Source: Caprella mutica (Eukaryota; Arthropoda; Malacostraca; Amphipoda; Caprellidae). Taken from it: a stretch of 64,000 bases of DNA. Shown here in pieces: positions 13,398 through 64,000 of this stretch. The translations under genes and the position numbers were made by a program. The stretch is taken from assembly GCA_947561585.1 (NCBI GenBank), contig CANNZV010001034.1, positions 124,001 to 188,000 of the forward strand, given 5' to 3'. The notes beneath the pieces are model-generated. The model was not told the origin of the DNA, searched no databases, and worked only from the letters and a program-made list of their open reading frames with translations. How positions within the stretch are numbered: the first letter of the stretch is position 1; each line of letters starts with the position of its first letter.

Positions 13398-14318
13398 CAG
13401 GGTAGGTCAAAAAAACCGGATCCCAACTTTGAACTGATATATCTCAAAAACTACAAACGTTACCAATTTTTCTTAAAAATCATTGTGTTCGTCTACATTT
13501 TTTACATAAATGGTTATAATTGTAAAACTATTTATTCATCGTTATTGATGCAAGAGTGATCATAGTAAACGATGTCCAAAGTATGCTTGTGCGCGAACAT
13601 AAGATTACGAAGATTGTTTTTTAATACAGAAAAACACGATAATCCTTCATATTTATAACGTATCAATTACAATCCATTGTAAAATATATATATAAACTAT
13701 ATTTCTTCCTCACTATCTACCGACTCCCTACACATGTCCTCCATTTCTTGACGAATATAATTCGATCCATGTGTTCAACAATCGCATTATTGCACTAATC
13801 TATGCAAATGAGTGGCCCCCAAGAACATCGGGCATGATACCTGGCCATTTTTTTTACGATAACATTTTAAGAATTTAGTGTTATACTCAGCTTGCTAACT
13901 CAGATGACTTGAAGGAGAGAATCACAAGTGAAGTGAATTTACTTAAAGTTAACCCTGCATTGGTAAAAAGATTTATGGCAGCAATGAGAACAAGGATTGA
14001 GTTATGTCAAGAAATGGAGGACATGTGGAGGCAGTTGGTAGATAGTAAGGAAGGAATTAAGGTGAAATATTTATATGATAATAGTTTGTTAATAATTAAT
14101 TCTAAAAGAGTATTATGTCATAATTTTTCTGTTAGTGCGCAAGCAAACTTTTATAATCACTATTACATCAATAAAAATAATGAATAGATTCAAAATTATC
14201 ACCATTCATATGAAAAAAGTAGACGAACACAATGGTATCTTTAGAAAAATGGTAGCATTATTAGTTTTTGAGATATATCAATTCAAAAATAGGTACCGTT
14301 TTTTTGACCGACTCTGTG
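13398..14318. mobile_element. fold-back Tc1/mariner-like element, degenerate
   Basis: The element is flanked by TA on both sides (13396-13397 and 14319-14320). Its ends, CAGGGTAGGTCAAAAAAACC and the complement of TTTTTTTGACCGACTCTGTG, are typical of Tc1/mariner termini. The inverted arms are unusually long: roughly 13398-13760 pairs with roughly 14000-14318 with many mismatches, and both arms carry the coding stretch around TCAAGAAATGGAGGACATGT. It therefore looks like two copies of the 3' end of one transposon in head-to-head orientation. The loop holds a broken transposase fragment. Confidence 0.7.
13810..14110 (+). pseudogene. Tc1/mariner-like transposase C-terminal fragment, broken
   Basis: In plus frame 13810-13860 reads EWPPRTSGMIPGHFFY, which aligns with the WPPRSPD-type motif of Tc1/mariner transposases. 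The Asp that normally supplies the third catalytic acid is Gly here. After a gap shorter than in intact relatives, the frame continues LANSDDLKERITSEVN and MAAMRTRIELCQE, like the C-terminal helix region of these proteins. The N-terminal DNA-binding part and the first two catalytic Asp residues are absent. It cannot encode an active enzyme. Family assignment is from memory of the motif. Confidence 0.6.
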
Positions 14319-14612
14319 TACCTAGCATACATTAATTTCATGTCATACGGGACACTCGTTCTCTCTAATTTCCTTCTCCTTTCCCGTAAAATGCCATCAA
14401 TCAGATTTAATGAAGTGAATTGCATCCTGTATTTTATAGCATTGAGTTTATTCGTATTGTGTATTGAAATAAAACTGCATTTTATAAATTCATTTTTTAG
14501 AAATAGATATAGGTAAGAAATTTTGAAAGGTAACACGTTTGAAGACTTTACTGAAATCACTATTCTTAATATGATTAGAATTATACAGTTACGATGAATT
14601 GATTATTGTTGT
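14319..14612. other. intergenic spacer, nothing recognised
   Basis: An AT-rich stretch between the fold-back element and the inverted 45-bp satellite. Small open frames exist on both strands but have no recognisable motif. Confidence 0.5.
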
Positions 14613-15194
14613 TATTTATTTACAACTATTGGTGATTGTTTTAACTCTTCACTGTGCACTTTATTTACAACTATTGGTGATTGTTTTAACTCTTCACTGT
14701 GCACTTTATTTACAACTATTGGTGGTTGTTTTAACTCTTCACTGTGCACTTTATTTACAACTATTGGTGGTTGTTTTAACTCTTCACTGTGCACTTTATT
14801 TACAACTATTGGTGATTGTTTTAACTCTTCACTGTGCACTTTATTTACAACTATTGGTGGTTGTTTTAACTCTTCACTGTGCACTTTATTTACAACTATT
14901 GGTGGTTGTTTTAACTCTTCACTGTGCACTTTATCTACAACTATTGGTGGTTGTTTAAACTCTTCACTGTGCACTTTATTTACAACTATTGGTGGTTGTT
15001 TCAACTCTTCACTGTGCACTTTATTCACAACTATTGGTGGTTGTTTTAACTCTTCACTGTGCACTTTATTTACAACTATTGGTGGTTGTTTCAACTCTTC
15101 ACTGTGCACTTTATTTACAACTATTGGTGGTTGTTTTAACTCCTCACTGTGCACTTTATTTACAACTATTTGTGGTTGTATAACCTTCCACTGA
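14613..15194. repeat. 45-bp satellite, second array in inverted orientation
   Basis: About 13 copies of the reverse complement of the 3049-6796 unit (TTTACAACTATTGGTGGTTG, then TCTTCACTGTGCACTTTA). Variants such as GGTGATTG for GGTGGTTG are specific to this array. The arrays lie about 7.8 kb apart and point in opposite directions. Confidence 0.95.
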
Positions 15195-15739
15195 TTTTAT
15201 TTACCATTTTCAAACAATATTCAATATTACAACATTTTAAAAACACTCCCTAATTGTATACCATATGATCACCAGACATTTAAGGTTAATCCCAAATCTC
15301 CCTAATGAAAATCACAAAGTATGCACCCGCTTCATTAGTCCCTCACCACCTAATTTCAACTCCATTAGTAGATTAATCAGTTGCTCTTTAAAGCCTATTA
15401 CCACCCAATATATCGGTACAGTGTTTGAATAGTTGTGTGCTATGACCACTATTTTGCATCAACTCCTAATTAAATAAGCATAAATTGAGGTATTTGAGCT
15501 TCCGCACGACAGCGTCATTCCAGCCTGACGCTAAAGCGACCGATCATGCGTCACTAACTCAATAATTGAGGGTTTTAAATGAGTAGCGTAACGCATGTTA
15601 TATCGTACCAGCGGTGAAAGTTTTAATGAATAACCAATCATGTGGAGAGTTCTGTGGAAAAAATGATGGGATAGTTGGGGTATATGGATTTTCTGTGGGA
15701 ATAGTCCATGATATCATTTTAGTAGTCATTCAGTATTGA
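15195..15739. other. low-copy intergenic sequence, possible regulatory DNA
   Basis: No gene is recognised. Base composition is more balanced than the surroundings and homeodomain-type cores occur (CTAATTAAATAAGC near 15466; TAGTAGATTAATCAG near 15366). This is one of the few non-repetitive stretches downstream of toy, so it is a candidate for conserved non-coding DNA. This is inference only. Confidence 0.3.
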
Positions 15740-16024
15740 AATTTGGAATTATGTATTTTAACATGTTATCGGACGCTTGTACATTTTCTATCATATAAAA
15801 AGTATAAAATATTTATTATTTAACTTGATATTTAATTGGTATCCATGATACCTCCTGGTATCATGGATACCAATAGTTGTTGTATCAACAACCAATAGTT
15901 ATTGTATCCATGATACCTGCAGGTATCATGGATACCAACAAAAAAAGCAATTTAAATAGCATTTTCTACGTATACATTCATGATCGACAATGTGTAACTG
16001 TTCGGCAACGCGTAACTAACCCTA
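15740..16024. mobile_element. MITE family A with duplicated palindromic core
   Basis: The left end (TTATCGGACGCTTGTACATT) and right end (GTGTAACTGTTCGGCAACGC, then CTAACCCT) match family A. The central palindrome GGTATCCATGATACC with its complement occurs twice, around 15838-15873 and 15905-15940, separated by a short TTGTTGTATCAACAA palindrome. Other copies have one core. It is non-coding. Confidence 0.7.
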
Positions 16025-16379
16025 ACATCAAAACATTCGTATCTTTTACTGAGGCATGTTATCGAAGTATTCAAACGTATGTACTTATAAGATCAAAAAG
16101 CAAGGCTAGCTTTTCCATCTCATTCTCCAATGTACCATGAAATAGCTACCAACATTTTTTAGATAGCTGCCTTTTATCTACGGGAAAAGGGTTAAATTAA
16201 ACTGGAAAAAGAAAGCCTCAATATATACCATAGTATATTTCCACGTGTTTAATATTAAATAAATATTTTATTTATTTCATAAATAATTTGATCCTATTTA
16301 ATAAATAATTAATGTATTATTTTTATGTATATCGATGCATAAAAGCTATTGCGTGTTTGAGATTGTACGCAGACAGATA

Positions 16380-16432
16380 GTTGTGGTGGGGCCATAGAAG
16401 ATTGAGAGCGTTCCCCTACTTAATCCTTGATG
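16380..16432. mobile_element. MITE family D terminal fragment
   Basis: The stretch AGTTGTGGTGGGGCCATAGA followed by AGATTGAGAG matches the terminal repeat of the short palindromic family best seen at 40797-40874. Confidence 0.45.
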
Positions 16433-16556
16433 TTCCTACCAAAATTTGAGCTTTGGGTACAGAATAAATTTTCTTCTAGTATGAAGTTTCTAACAAGTTT
16501 TAAAAATAAAATTAATTAATTTAAATGCAATTATAAAACTCTCATGTATTTCAACT

Positions 16557-17222
16557 GACTGGTGGTTCAGTGTGGGGGTGAGAGTGACTGGTGGTTCAGT
16601 GTGGGGGTGAGAGTGACTGGTGGTTCAGTGTGGAGGTCAGAGTGACTGGTGGTTCAGTGTGGGGTGAGAGTGACTGGTGGTTCAGTGTGGGGGTGAGAGT
16701 GACTGGTGGTTCAGTGTGGGGGTGAGAGTGACTGGTGGTTCAGTGTGGAGGTGAGAGTGACTGGTGGTTCAGTGTGGAGGTCAGAGTGACTGGTGGTTCA
16801 GTGTGGGGGTGAGAGTGACTGGTGGTTCAGTGTGGGGGTGAGAGTGACTGGTGGTTCAGTGTGGAGGTGAGAGTGACTGGTGGTTCAGTGTGGGGGTGAG
16901 AGTGACTGGTGGTTCAGTGTGGAGGTGAGAGTGACTGGTGGTTCAGTGTGGGGGTGAGAGTGACTGGTGGTTCAGTGTGGGGGTGAGAGTGACTGGTGGT
17001 TCAGTGTGGGGGTGAGAGTGACTGGTGGTTCAGTGTGGGGGTGAGAGTGACTGGTGGTTCAGTGTGGGGGTGAGAGTGACTGGTGGTTCAGTGTGGGGGT
17101 GAGAGTGACTGGTGGTTCAGTGTGGGGGTGAGAGTGACTGGTGGTTCAGTGTGGGGGGTGAGAGTGACTGGTGGTTCAGTGTGGGGGTCAGAGTGACTGG
17201 TGGTTCAGTGTGGGGGTGAGAG
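16557..17222. repeat. 29-bp G-rich minisatellite
   Basis: About 23 copies of GACTGGTGGTTCAGTGTGGG followed by GGTGAGAGT. Variants GGAGGT and GGTCAG recur. It is much more GC-rich than its flanks. Confidence 0.97.
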
Positions 17223-17709
17223 ATCATTTTTTAATAGCATTTTTCAGACTACATATATTTAATGTTTTCTCTAGTATATATGCTCTTTGTAAAATTTCAA
17301 TATTTTCCATTGTAAAATAATTTTTTTCTCTCTACCACTTGTACTTTATTTTTCCTTATGTTTCTCTATTTCTTATTTCATTTATATTTTCTCTCCCTAT
17401 ATTCTATTTTATTTCGCTTCTATTTCTGTTTCATCTTCTATTATTTTTCTATTTTTATTTTCTTCTCTTTCATTTTTTTCTTTTCTTTTATTCTTTCATA
17501 TTCATTTTATGAATGAATTATATATTTATGAATTGAAATATATATATTATTGTATTTTCAATTTTACAGAAATAAAGATCGTTTTATTCTACTGAAGTTA
17601 TTTTCTATTTTATTTAGCATAAGGTTGAATTTCTATTTAATTTATTAACATAATAGCCTTTGCATCATTTTCTATAGTTTTTATAACCCCTATCTAGTAT
17701 ATATATCAA
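17223..17709. other. pyrimidine-rich, AT-rich spacer
   Basis: Dominated by TTTCT/TTTTC runs, especially 17310-17490. No gene or transposon is recognised. Confidence 0.5.
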
Positions 17710-18247
17710 TTACAAGGTAGAGTATTGCTCAGGTTCATATTAAGATGATTTAGAGTTTTGTTGTGAAAGACGTACATACGGACGCACTTATGTGACCCTG
17801 CAATATCAAGATACATTAACTTAAGGGCCGTACACACGTAGGTTTTTTTAAATCTTACCACCAGACTTTTTGCTAAGCTCCTCCCACTTTCTCCACAAGA
17901 GTATAAGAAAAAATTATACGATTTATATAGTTTTTTCTTATACTCTTGTGAAAAAAGTAGGAGGAGCTTAGCAAAAAGTCTGGTGGAAAGACTTAAAAAA
18001 CCCTACGTGTGTACGGCCCTTTTAGTGTTAATATATCTGGATTATATTAAATTACATGTCCTATGCTATACAGCGGGTTAAATACTTTTTTAAATCCCTA
18101 TCTACAAATAACTATTAAACCCGCTGTACAGTATATAGAGTATGTGATCTAATATTGCAGGGTCACAGAAGTGTGTTCGTATGTACGTATTTGTTTATGC
18201 GCAGAAGAGTCTAAAACTCGTACCAAGGCGTAGCCTACCTTGTAAGT
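17710..18247. mobile_element. MITE family B, interrupted by a fold-back element
   Basis: The ends pair: TTACAAGGTAGAGTATTGCT on the left and CTACCTTGTAAG on the right. Inner pairing includes the stretch around GTGACCCTGCAATAT and its complement ATATTGCAGGGTCAC. A second palindrome (CAGCGGGTTAAATA with TTAAACCCGCTGTA) lies at about 18070-18130. A different element (17822-18022) is inserted in it. It is non-coding, and a related copy lies at 20602-21123. Confidence 0.75.
17822..18022. mobile_element. fold-back element (family J), nested copy
   Basis: Two long inverted arms: AAGGGCCGTACACACGTAGG through GCTAAGCTCCTCCCACTT, and the near-exact complement ending CGTGTGTACGGCCCTT. A small AT-rich loop lies between. 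The arms are about 90 bp each and well preserved. The same family recurs at 35156-35405. It has no coding capacity. Confidence 0.85.
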
Positions 18248-18317
18248 TAACATATCTTGGGTATACCGAGTCAAATACGTTTCCTGTTTTTACGAAACAC
18301 GAACACAATTAAAATAT

Positions 18318-18511
18318 ACGCTAAATTCCGCGTTATCGGACGGTTCCACATTTTCGATCGTGTAAGAAAAAGTTTATAATAATAAATACTTAACTCGTTC
18401 TTTTAATTGGTATCCATGATACCTGAGAGTATTTTGGATACAAATTAAAATATAAGTTAAATAATGATTATCGAAAATATGGAAGCGTCCTTTAACTTGT
18501 AACTTACCCTA
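18318..18511. mobile_element. MITE family A
   Basis: The left end is CGCGTTATCGGACGGTTCCA and the right end is TTAACTTGTAACTTACCCTA. The core GGTATCCATGATACC is followed by a worn complement (TTTTGGATACAAATT). Confidence 0.8.
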
Positions 18512-18738
18512 TCATTTTATTCTATATTTCAGATGGTTTATGCTCAAAATAGTAAATAAAGTACCTTCTTTAGGACAGTGAAAGTACAGAGTAAATTTAT
18601 TTCTCATTTATAAAGGAATCTTAATAATTCGCATTTACAAAATTTATACACAAAAATGTTCACAAAAAAGAAAATGAATGAAATCTTCGCTAAAAAAAAA
18701 CAGGGTAAATCTGAACCTTAGGGGACTAGTATGGCGAG

Positions 18739-19369
18739 ATGTGATGAGTGGTGAGAAATGTGATGAGTGGTGAAAATGTGATGAGTGGTGAGAAATGTGA
18801 TGAGTGGTGAAAATGTGATGAGTGATGAAAAATGTGATGAGTGATGAAAAATGTGATGAGTGGTGAAAATGTGATGAGTGATGAAAATGTGATGAGTGGT
18901 GAGAAATGTGATGAGTGGTGAGAAATGTGATGAGTGGTGAGAAATGTGATGAGTGATGAGAAATGTGATGAGTGGTGAAAATGTGATGAGTGATGAAAAT
19001 GTGATGAGTGGTGAGAAATGTGATGAGTGGTGAGAAATGTGATGAGTGGTGAGAAATGTGATGAGTGATGAGAAATGTGATGAGTGGTGAAAATGTGATG
19101 AGTGGTGAAAATGTGATGAGTGGTGAAAATGTGATGAGTGGTGAGAAATGTGATGAGTGGTGAGAAATGTAATGAGTGGTGAGAAATGTGATGAGTGGTG
19201 AAAAATGTGATGAGTGATGAAAAATGTGATGAATGATGAAAAATGTGATGAGTGATGAGAAATGTGATGAGTGATGAAAATGTGATGAGTGGTGAGAAAT
19301 GTGATGAGTGGTGAGAAATGTGATGAGTGGTGAGAAATGTGATGAGTGATGCAAAATGTGATGAGTGGC
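18739..19369. repeat. 18/19-bp minisatellite
   Basis: About 33 copies of GAAATGTGATGAGTGGTGA (19 bp) or of forms one base shorter (GAAAATGTGATGAGTG), with GTGATGA and GTGGTGA variants. Long frames on minus (HHSSHFSPLITFLT-like) are a by-product. Confidence 0.95.
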
Positions 19370-19859
19370 TTAATTAATTTTTTCTTCCATCTACTGTTTT
19401 TCATGCCAATAATTACCAATAAATTAATTCCCATAATATACATTATATTGCAACACTAAAATATATTAATGTGTTTTTTTCTAATTTCTTTTTTATTATT
19501 GTTAATGTATTTAAATGAATTGAAAGGTGTTTGCAGTATTAAAAGAAAGTATTTAATGAAAGGTAAAGAAGAAATAAGTTGATTTTAATTAATGAATATT
19601 GATGTTAATATTAATATGCACATATACACACTCTACCTATAGTATTTACAATATACTTATAATATATACAATTGACTCACTCTATTGTAATTTAATTAAT
19701 TAATTTGTGTAGTTGATTGTTAAAATAAAAATTAAATTAGTAATTAATTGATGTATTTGATTGGTACGTTAATTAAATTATAAATTAATTTTAAAAAATA
19801 ATGACATTTTTTTTTCGTTGTTATTATCCTTCCTCTTCTTTTCTAATAATTTTTTCCTA
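19370..19859. other. AT-rich sequence beyond the toy 3' end
   Basis: Rich in TTAATTAATT motifs. No gene was recognised. Part may belong to the toy 3' UTR if the proximal poly(A) signal is not used. Confidence 0.4.
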
Positions 19860-19865
19860 TTTATT
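19860..19865 (-). terminator. candidate poly(A) signal of toy
   Basis: On minus this is AATAAA, about 345 nt after the toy stop codon. It is the first canonical hexamer I saw downstream of the stop. It would put the CRE-like array inside the 3' UTR. Confidence 0.35.
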
Positions 19866-19913
19866 TGAAGTTAAAAAATATTAAAAACGTGACAAGTCAT
19901 TTATCATGTACAG

Positions 19914-20165
19914 TGACGTCACATTCTCTAAATTGATGACGTAACAGTCTGTCTATGACGTCATACTCAGTTCATGACGTCGTTAATCTTGTTCAATGAC
20001 GTCACAATATGCCGTTGACGTTAAAATCACAGTCAATGACTTCAAAAACTGCCTTTGACGTCATAATCACTGTCTACGACGTTAAAAACTGCCTCTGACG
20101 TCATCAGTCATGTTTAGTGACGTCAAAATCCCCCTTTGACGTCACGATCATTGTCTATGACGTAC
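19914..20165. promoter_or_regulatory. array of 13 CRE-like TGACGTCA sites in the toy 3' UTR/3' flank
   Basis: Starts of the octamers are 19914, 19937, 19956, 19975, 19997, 20016, 20037, 20056, 20077, 20096, 20118, 20137 and 20158. Seven are perfect TGACGTCA (19914, 19956, 19997, 20056, 20096, 20118, 20137). Four differ by one base, and those at 20077 and 20158 by two. Spacing alternates mostly between 19 and 21-23 bp, so the underlying unit is a worn repeat of about 40-41 bp with two octamers. TGACGTCA is the consensus bound by CREB/ATF bZIP dimers. The array starts 44 bp beyond the toy stop codon. Whether it works as an enhancer, is only a minisatellite, or acts in RNA cannot be told here. 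Confidence 0.6.
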
Positions 20166-20208
20166 ATCACCATTCCAGACACTGCCAGTTGAAGTCAGTA
20201 ATTTGGTA

Positions 20209-61359
<41,151 letters not shown>

Positions 61360-61381
<22 letters not shown>

Positions 61382-61421
61382 CGTGCTGGTGTCAGGCCGA
61401 GCGATGGACGCCGCCGTGTGC
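61360..61421 (-). CDS. toy exon 1 (first recognised coding exon)
   Basis: The ATG at 61379-61381 starts MFAMPHK, joined in phase 1 to Gly8 and the paired domain. Donor CACAAAG|GTGAGT. On the upstream side there is an acceptor TTTTTTCCGACAG at 61422 onward and the frame is open to it (HTAASIARPDTST before the Met). So this is an internal exon; either the preceding exon is 5' UTR or the protein is longer. Drosophila Eyeless also has a short ...HKG stretch before its paired domain, as I recall. No promoter is visible. Confidence 0.8.
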
Positions 61422-62169
61422 CTGTCGGAAAAAATTTAAGCATTATTTTTAATTTAAAATTTTAATTTTTTCAATGTAATTTTTTTTTCATAACTTTCAA
61501 TTATTTTTTTCAATTTTTAATTTTCTTTTTTATATTTAATGAAACAAAAATTATTTTCATTCAATTTTTTTTACTTTAAACCGGGAAATTATTATTTGAA
61601 GGTCAAAAGAATATTTTAATGATTTTTTTTACTTCATATACTGTTCAATAAAAAATAAATTATAAGAAAATTTCAAACATCGATGAAACAAAAAAAAAAT
61701 ATATATATATGTATAGTTAAATTTCTTTTAACTACAATATATCACAAAAATATAAGAGATTCGTAATAGAAAAAGTCAAACAATCGCATTTAAGATTAAT
61801 TGAAACTTAAAAGCGGAAATTGTTATAAATTAGAAAGGCTATTAAAAAACACAAAAATAGTTTGGAAAATTCGAAAAGTGAGTTTCGATATCAGAAAAAA
61901 AAACGGAAATTTAATTAAATACAAAAATATTACAATATCAGCACAGGTAAATTTATATCATATAATAATTTCACAGCAGTACCACGCCCCTTAAATTTAA
62001 TCCCCCTTCTGTGGGACAATTTGACCCACAGAGAAGTTAGTATTTCAGAGTGAATGCAAATGAGCATTCCATGTGTCGCTCATGATGCTAATAAGCAGAG
62101 GGTGAGCTATGAGCTACCGGTGAGCTATGTAAATAAGCATAGGGTGAGGGGGGTATATTGCGTCAGGTA
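61422..62169. other. sequence upstream of toy exon 1, AT-rich
   Basis: Intron or 5' flank. No further exon found. The stretch GTGAGCTATGAGCTACCGGT (near 62102) repeats loosely. A 64-codon plus frame at 61800 has no motif. Confidence 0.5.
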
Positions 62170-63506
62170 ACGGGATTGAGATTCAGGGTAAAGAGAGACA
62201 GATTCAGGGTAAAGAGAGACAGATTCAGGGTGAAGAGAGACAGGTTCAGGGTAAAGAAAGACAGGTTCAGGGTAAAGAAAGACAGGTTCAGGGTAAAGAA
62301 AGACAGGTTCAGGGTAAAGAAAGACAGGTTCAGGGTAAAGAAAGACAGGTTCAGGGTAAAGAAAGACAGGTTCAGGGTAAGAAAGTCAGATTCAGGGTAA
62401 AGAAAGACAGATTCAGGGTAAAGAAAGACAGGTTCAGGGTAAAGAAAGACAGATTCAGGGTAAAGAAAGACAGGTTCAGGGTAAAGAAAGACAGGTTCAG
62501 GGTAAAGAAAGACAGATTCAGGGTAAAGAAAGACAGATTCAGGGTAAAGAAAGACAGATTCAGGGTAAATAAAGACAGATTCAGGGTAAATAAAGACAGA
62601 TTCAGGGTAAATAAAGACAGATTCAGGGTAAATAAAGACAGGTTCAGGGTAAAGAAAGACAGGTTCAGGGTAAAGAAAGACAGGTTCAGGGTAAAGAAAG
62701 ACAGGTTCAGGGTAAAGAAAGACAGGTTCAGGGTAAATAAAGACAGGTTCAGGGTAAATAAAGACAGGTTCAGGGTAAATAAAGACAGGTTCAGGGTAAA
62801 TAAAGACAGATTCAGGGTAAAGAAAGACAGATTCAGGGTAAATAAAGACAGATTCAGGGTAAATAAAGACAGATTCAGGGTAAATAAAGACAGATTCAGG
62901 GTAAAGAGAAAGACAGATTCAGGGTAAAGAGAAAGACAGATTCAGGGTAAAGAGAAAGACAGATTCAGGGTAAAGAGAAAGACAGATTCAGGGTAAAGAG
63001 AAAGACAGATTCAGGGTAAAGAGAAAGACAGATTCAGGGTAAAGAGAAAGACAGATTCAGGGTAAAGAGAAAGACAGATTCAGGGTAAAGAAAGACAGAT
63101 TCAGGGTAAAGAAAGACAGATTCAGGGTAAAGAAAGACAGATTCAGGGTAAAGAGAGACAGGTTCAGGGTAAAGAAAGACAGATTCAGGGTAAAGAAAGA
63201 CAGATTCAGGGTAAAGAAAGACAGATTCAGGGTAAATAAAGACAGATTCAGGGTAAATAAAGACAGATTCAGGGTAAAGAAAGACAGATTCAGGGTAAAG
63301 AAAGACAGGTTCAGGGTAAAGAAAGACAGATTCAGGGTAAAGAAAGACAGATTCAGGGTAAAGAAAGACAGATTCAGGGTAAAGAAAGACAGATTCAGGG
63401 TAAAGAAAGACAGATTCAGGGTAAAGAAAGACAGATTCAGGGTAAAGAAAGACAGATTCAGGGTAAAGAAAGACAGATTCAGGGTAAAGAAAGACAGATT
63501 CAGGGA
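62170..63506. repeat. 21-bp minisatellite
   Basis: About 63 copies of GATTCAGGGTAAAGAAAGAC followed by A, with GGTTC/GATTC, AAATAAA/AAAGAAA and AAAGAGAAA variants in homogeneous runs. Frames on minus (ESVFLYP, LNLSFFT) are by-products. Confidence 0.97.
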
Positions 63507-64000
63507 GTTGTGATTGCACTTGGTGGGTCCATAGAACATGTAGGAACAACACTTATTCAACGATAACCCAACCATATCCCAGGCCAGAAGGATATATTAA
63601 TGGAATATCACAGGAATAAATTCTTCATGACTAGAATATTCCCTTAATAACCAAGGAATAGATCCTTCATGACTGGATAACATACTATCTAGGTAAGTAA
63701 ATCTATGATGATTTAAAAAAAAACAGTTTTCTAATTTATTATTTCTAAAGTGAATACTAATCGTAACGCTTGTAGATATTTTAATTATAGTAGAACTCTT
63801 CTACTGCGAGTTTTCTGAGTTACGAACTTCCTCTGCTATGAACTGTTTTTCCATTTTCTATGTAACGCTTTTACTGAAAACTTTTTACGGGTAACTGATT
63901 TAGATACACGTCCTGGATTTAAAGTAATTTAATATCTCTTACTTGCCTGTTCTTTTCTTTACTGAAGTATAATAATAAATTGCCGAACTGAACCTAGCAA
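63507..64000. other. unique sequence at window end
   Basis: No exon recognised. GGAATATTCC-like pieces and the phrase CTTCATGACT repeat loosely near 63623-63680. Near 63790-63870, TAGTAGAACTCTTCTACTGC and GAGTTACGAACTTCC recall MITE family H. Confidence 0.4.

Noticed and set aside
62158..63575. Frames with FRVKKDR or ESVFLYP repeats upstream of toy
   Set aside because: By-products of the 21-bp array.

Overview
The window is a stretch of arthropod (probably insect) nuclear DNA. It is AT-rich, with spliced genes, MITEs, Helitron-like elements and a very large number of unrelated tandem repeats. I could not name the species. One gene is supported: a Pax6-class gene on the minus strand, most like Drosophila twin of eyeless (toy). 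It runs from about 61.4 kb down to 20.2 kb. I assembled ten coding exons with GT/AG splice sites and matching phases. From the first in-frame ATG they give 1551 nt, or 516 residues plus stop: paired domain, linker, homeodomain with Ser at position 50, and a C-terminal tail ending in YWPRLQ.

Layout from left to right: 1-20.2 kb lies downstream of the gene. It holds a 44-bp satellite, a 45-bp satellite (3.0-6.8 kb, and again inverted at 14.6-15.2 kb), a 5.3-kb array of 23/25-bp units, a broken fold-back Tc1/mariner-like element, several MITEs and two smaller arrays. A short array of CRE-like TGACGTCA sites (19914-20165) sits just after the toy stop codon, in the probable 3' UTR. From 20.2 to 61.4 kb the toy exons are small islands. 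The long introns (31.7-21.9 kb, 41.0-34.0 kb and 58.3-41.2 kb) are largely filled with about 25 different minisatellites and with copies of a handful of palindromic MITE families. From 61.4 to 64 kb the sequence lies upstream of the first recognised coding exon and is mostly a 21-bp satellite.

By adding approximate spans, about two fifths of the window is tandem repeat. Nearly every long open frame is a by-product of such arrays, whose unit lengths are often multiples of three, and I do not regard these frames as genes. The most unusual observations are the CRE-like array in the toy 3' UTR, a 55-bp satellite whose unit is the 3' end of a local Helitron-like element, minisatellites that begin at the tips or ends of MITE palindromes, an intronic array of TGACCT half-sites spaced as DR5, a 1024-bp higher-order repeat, and unusual substitutions in the Toy paired domain.
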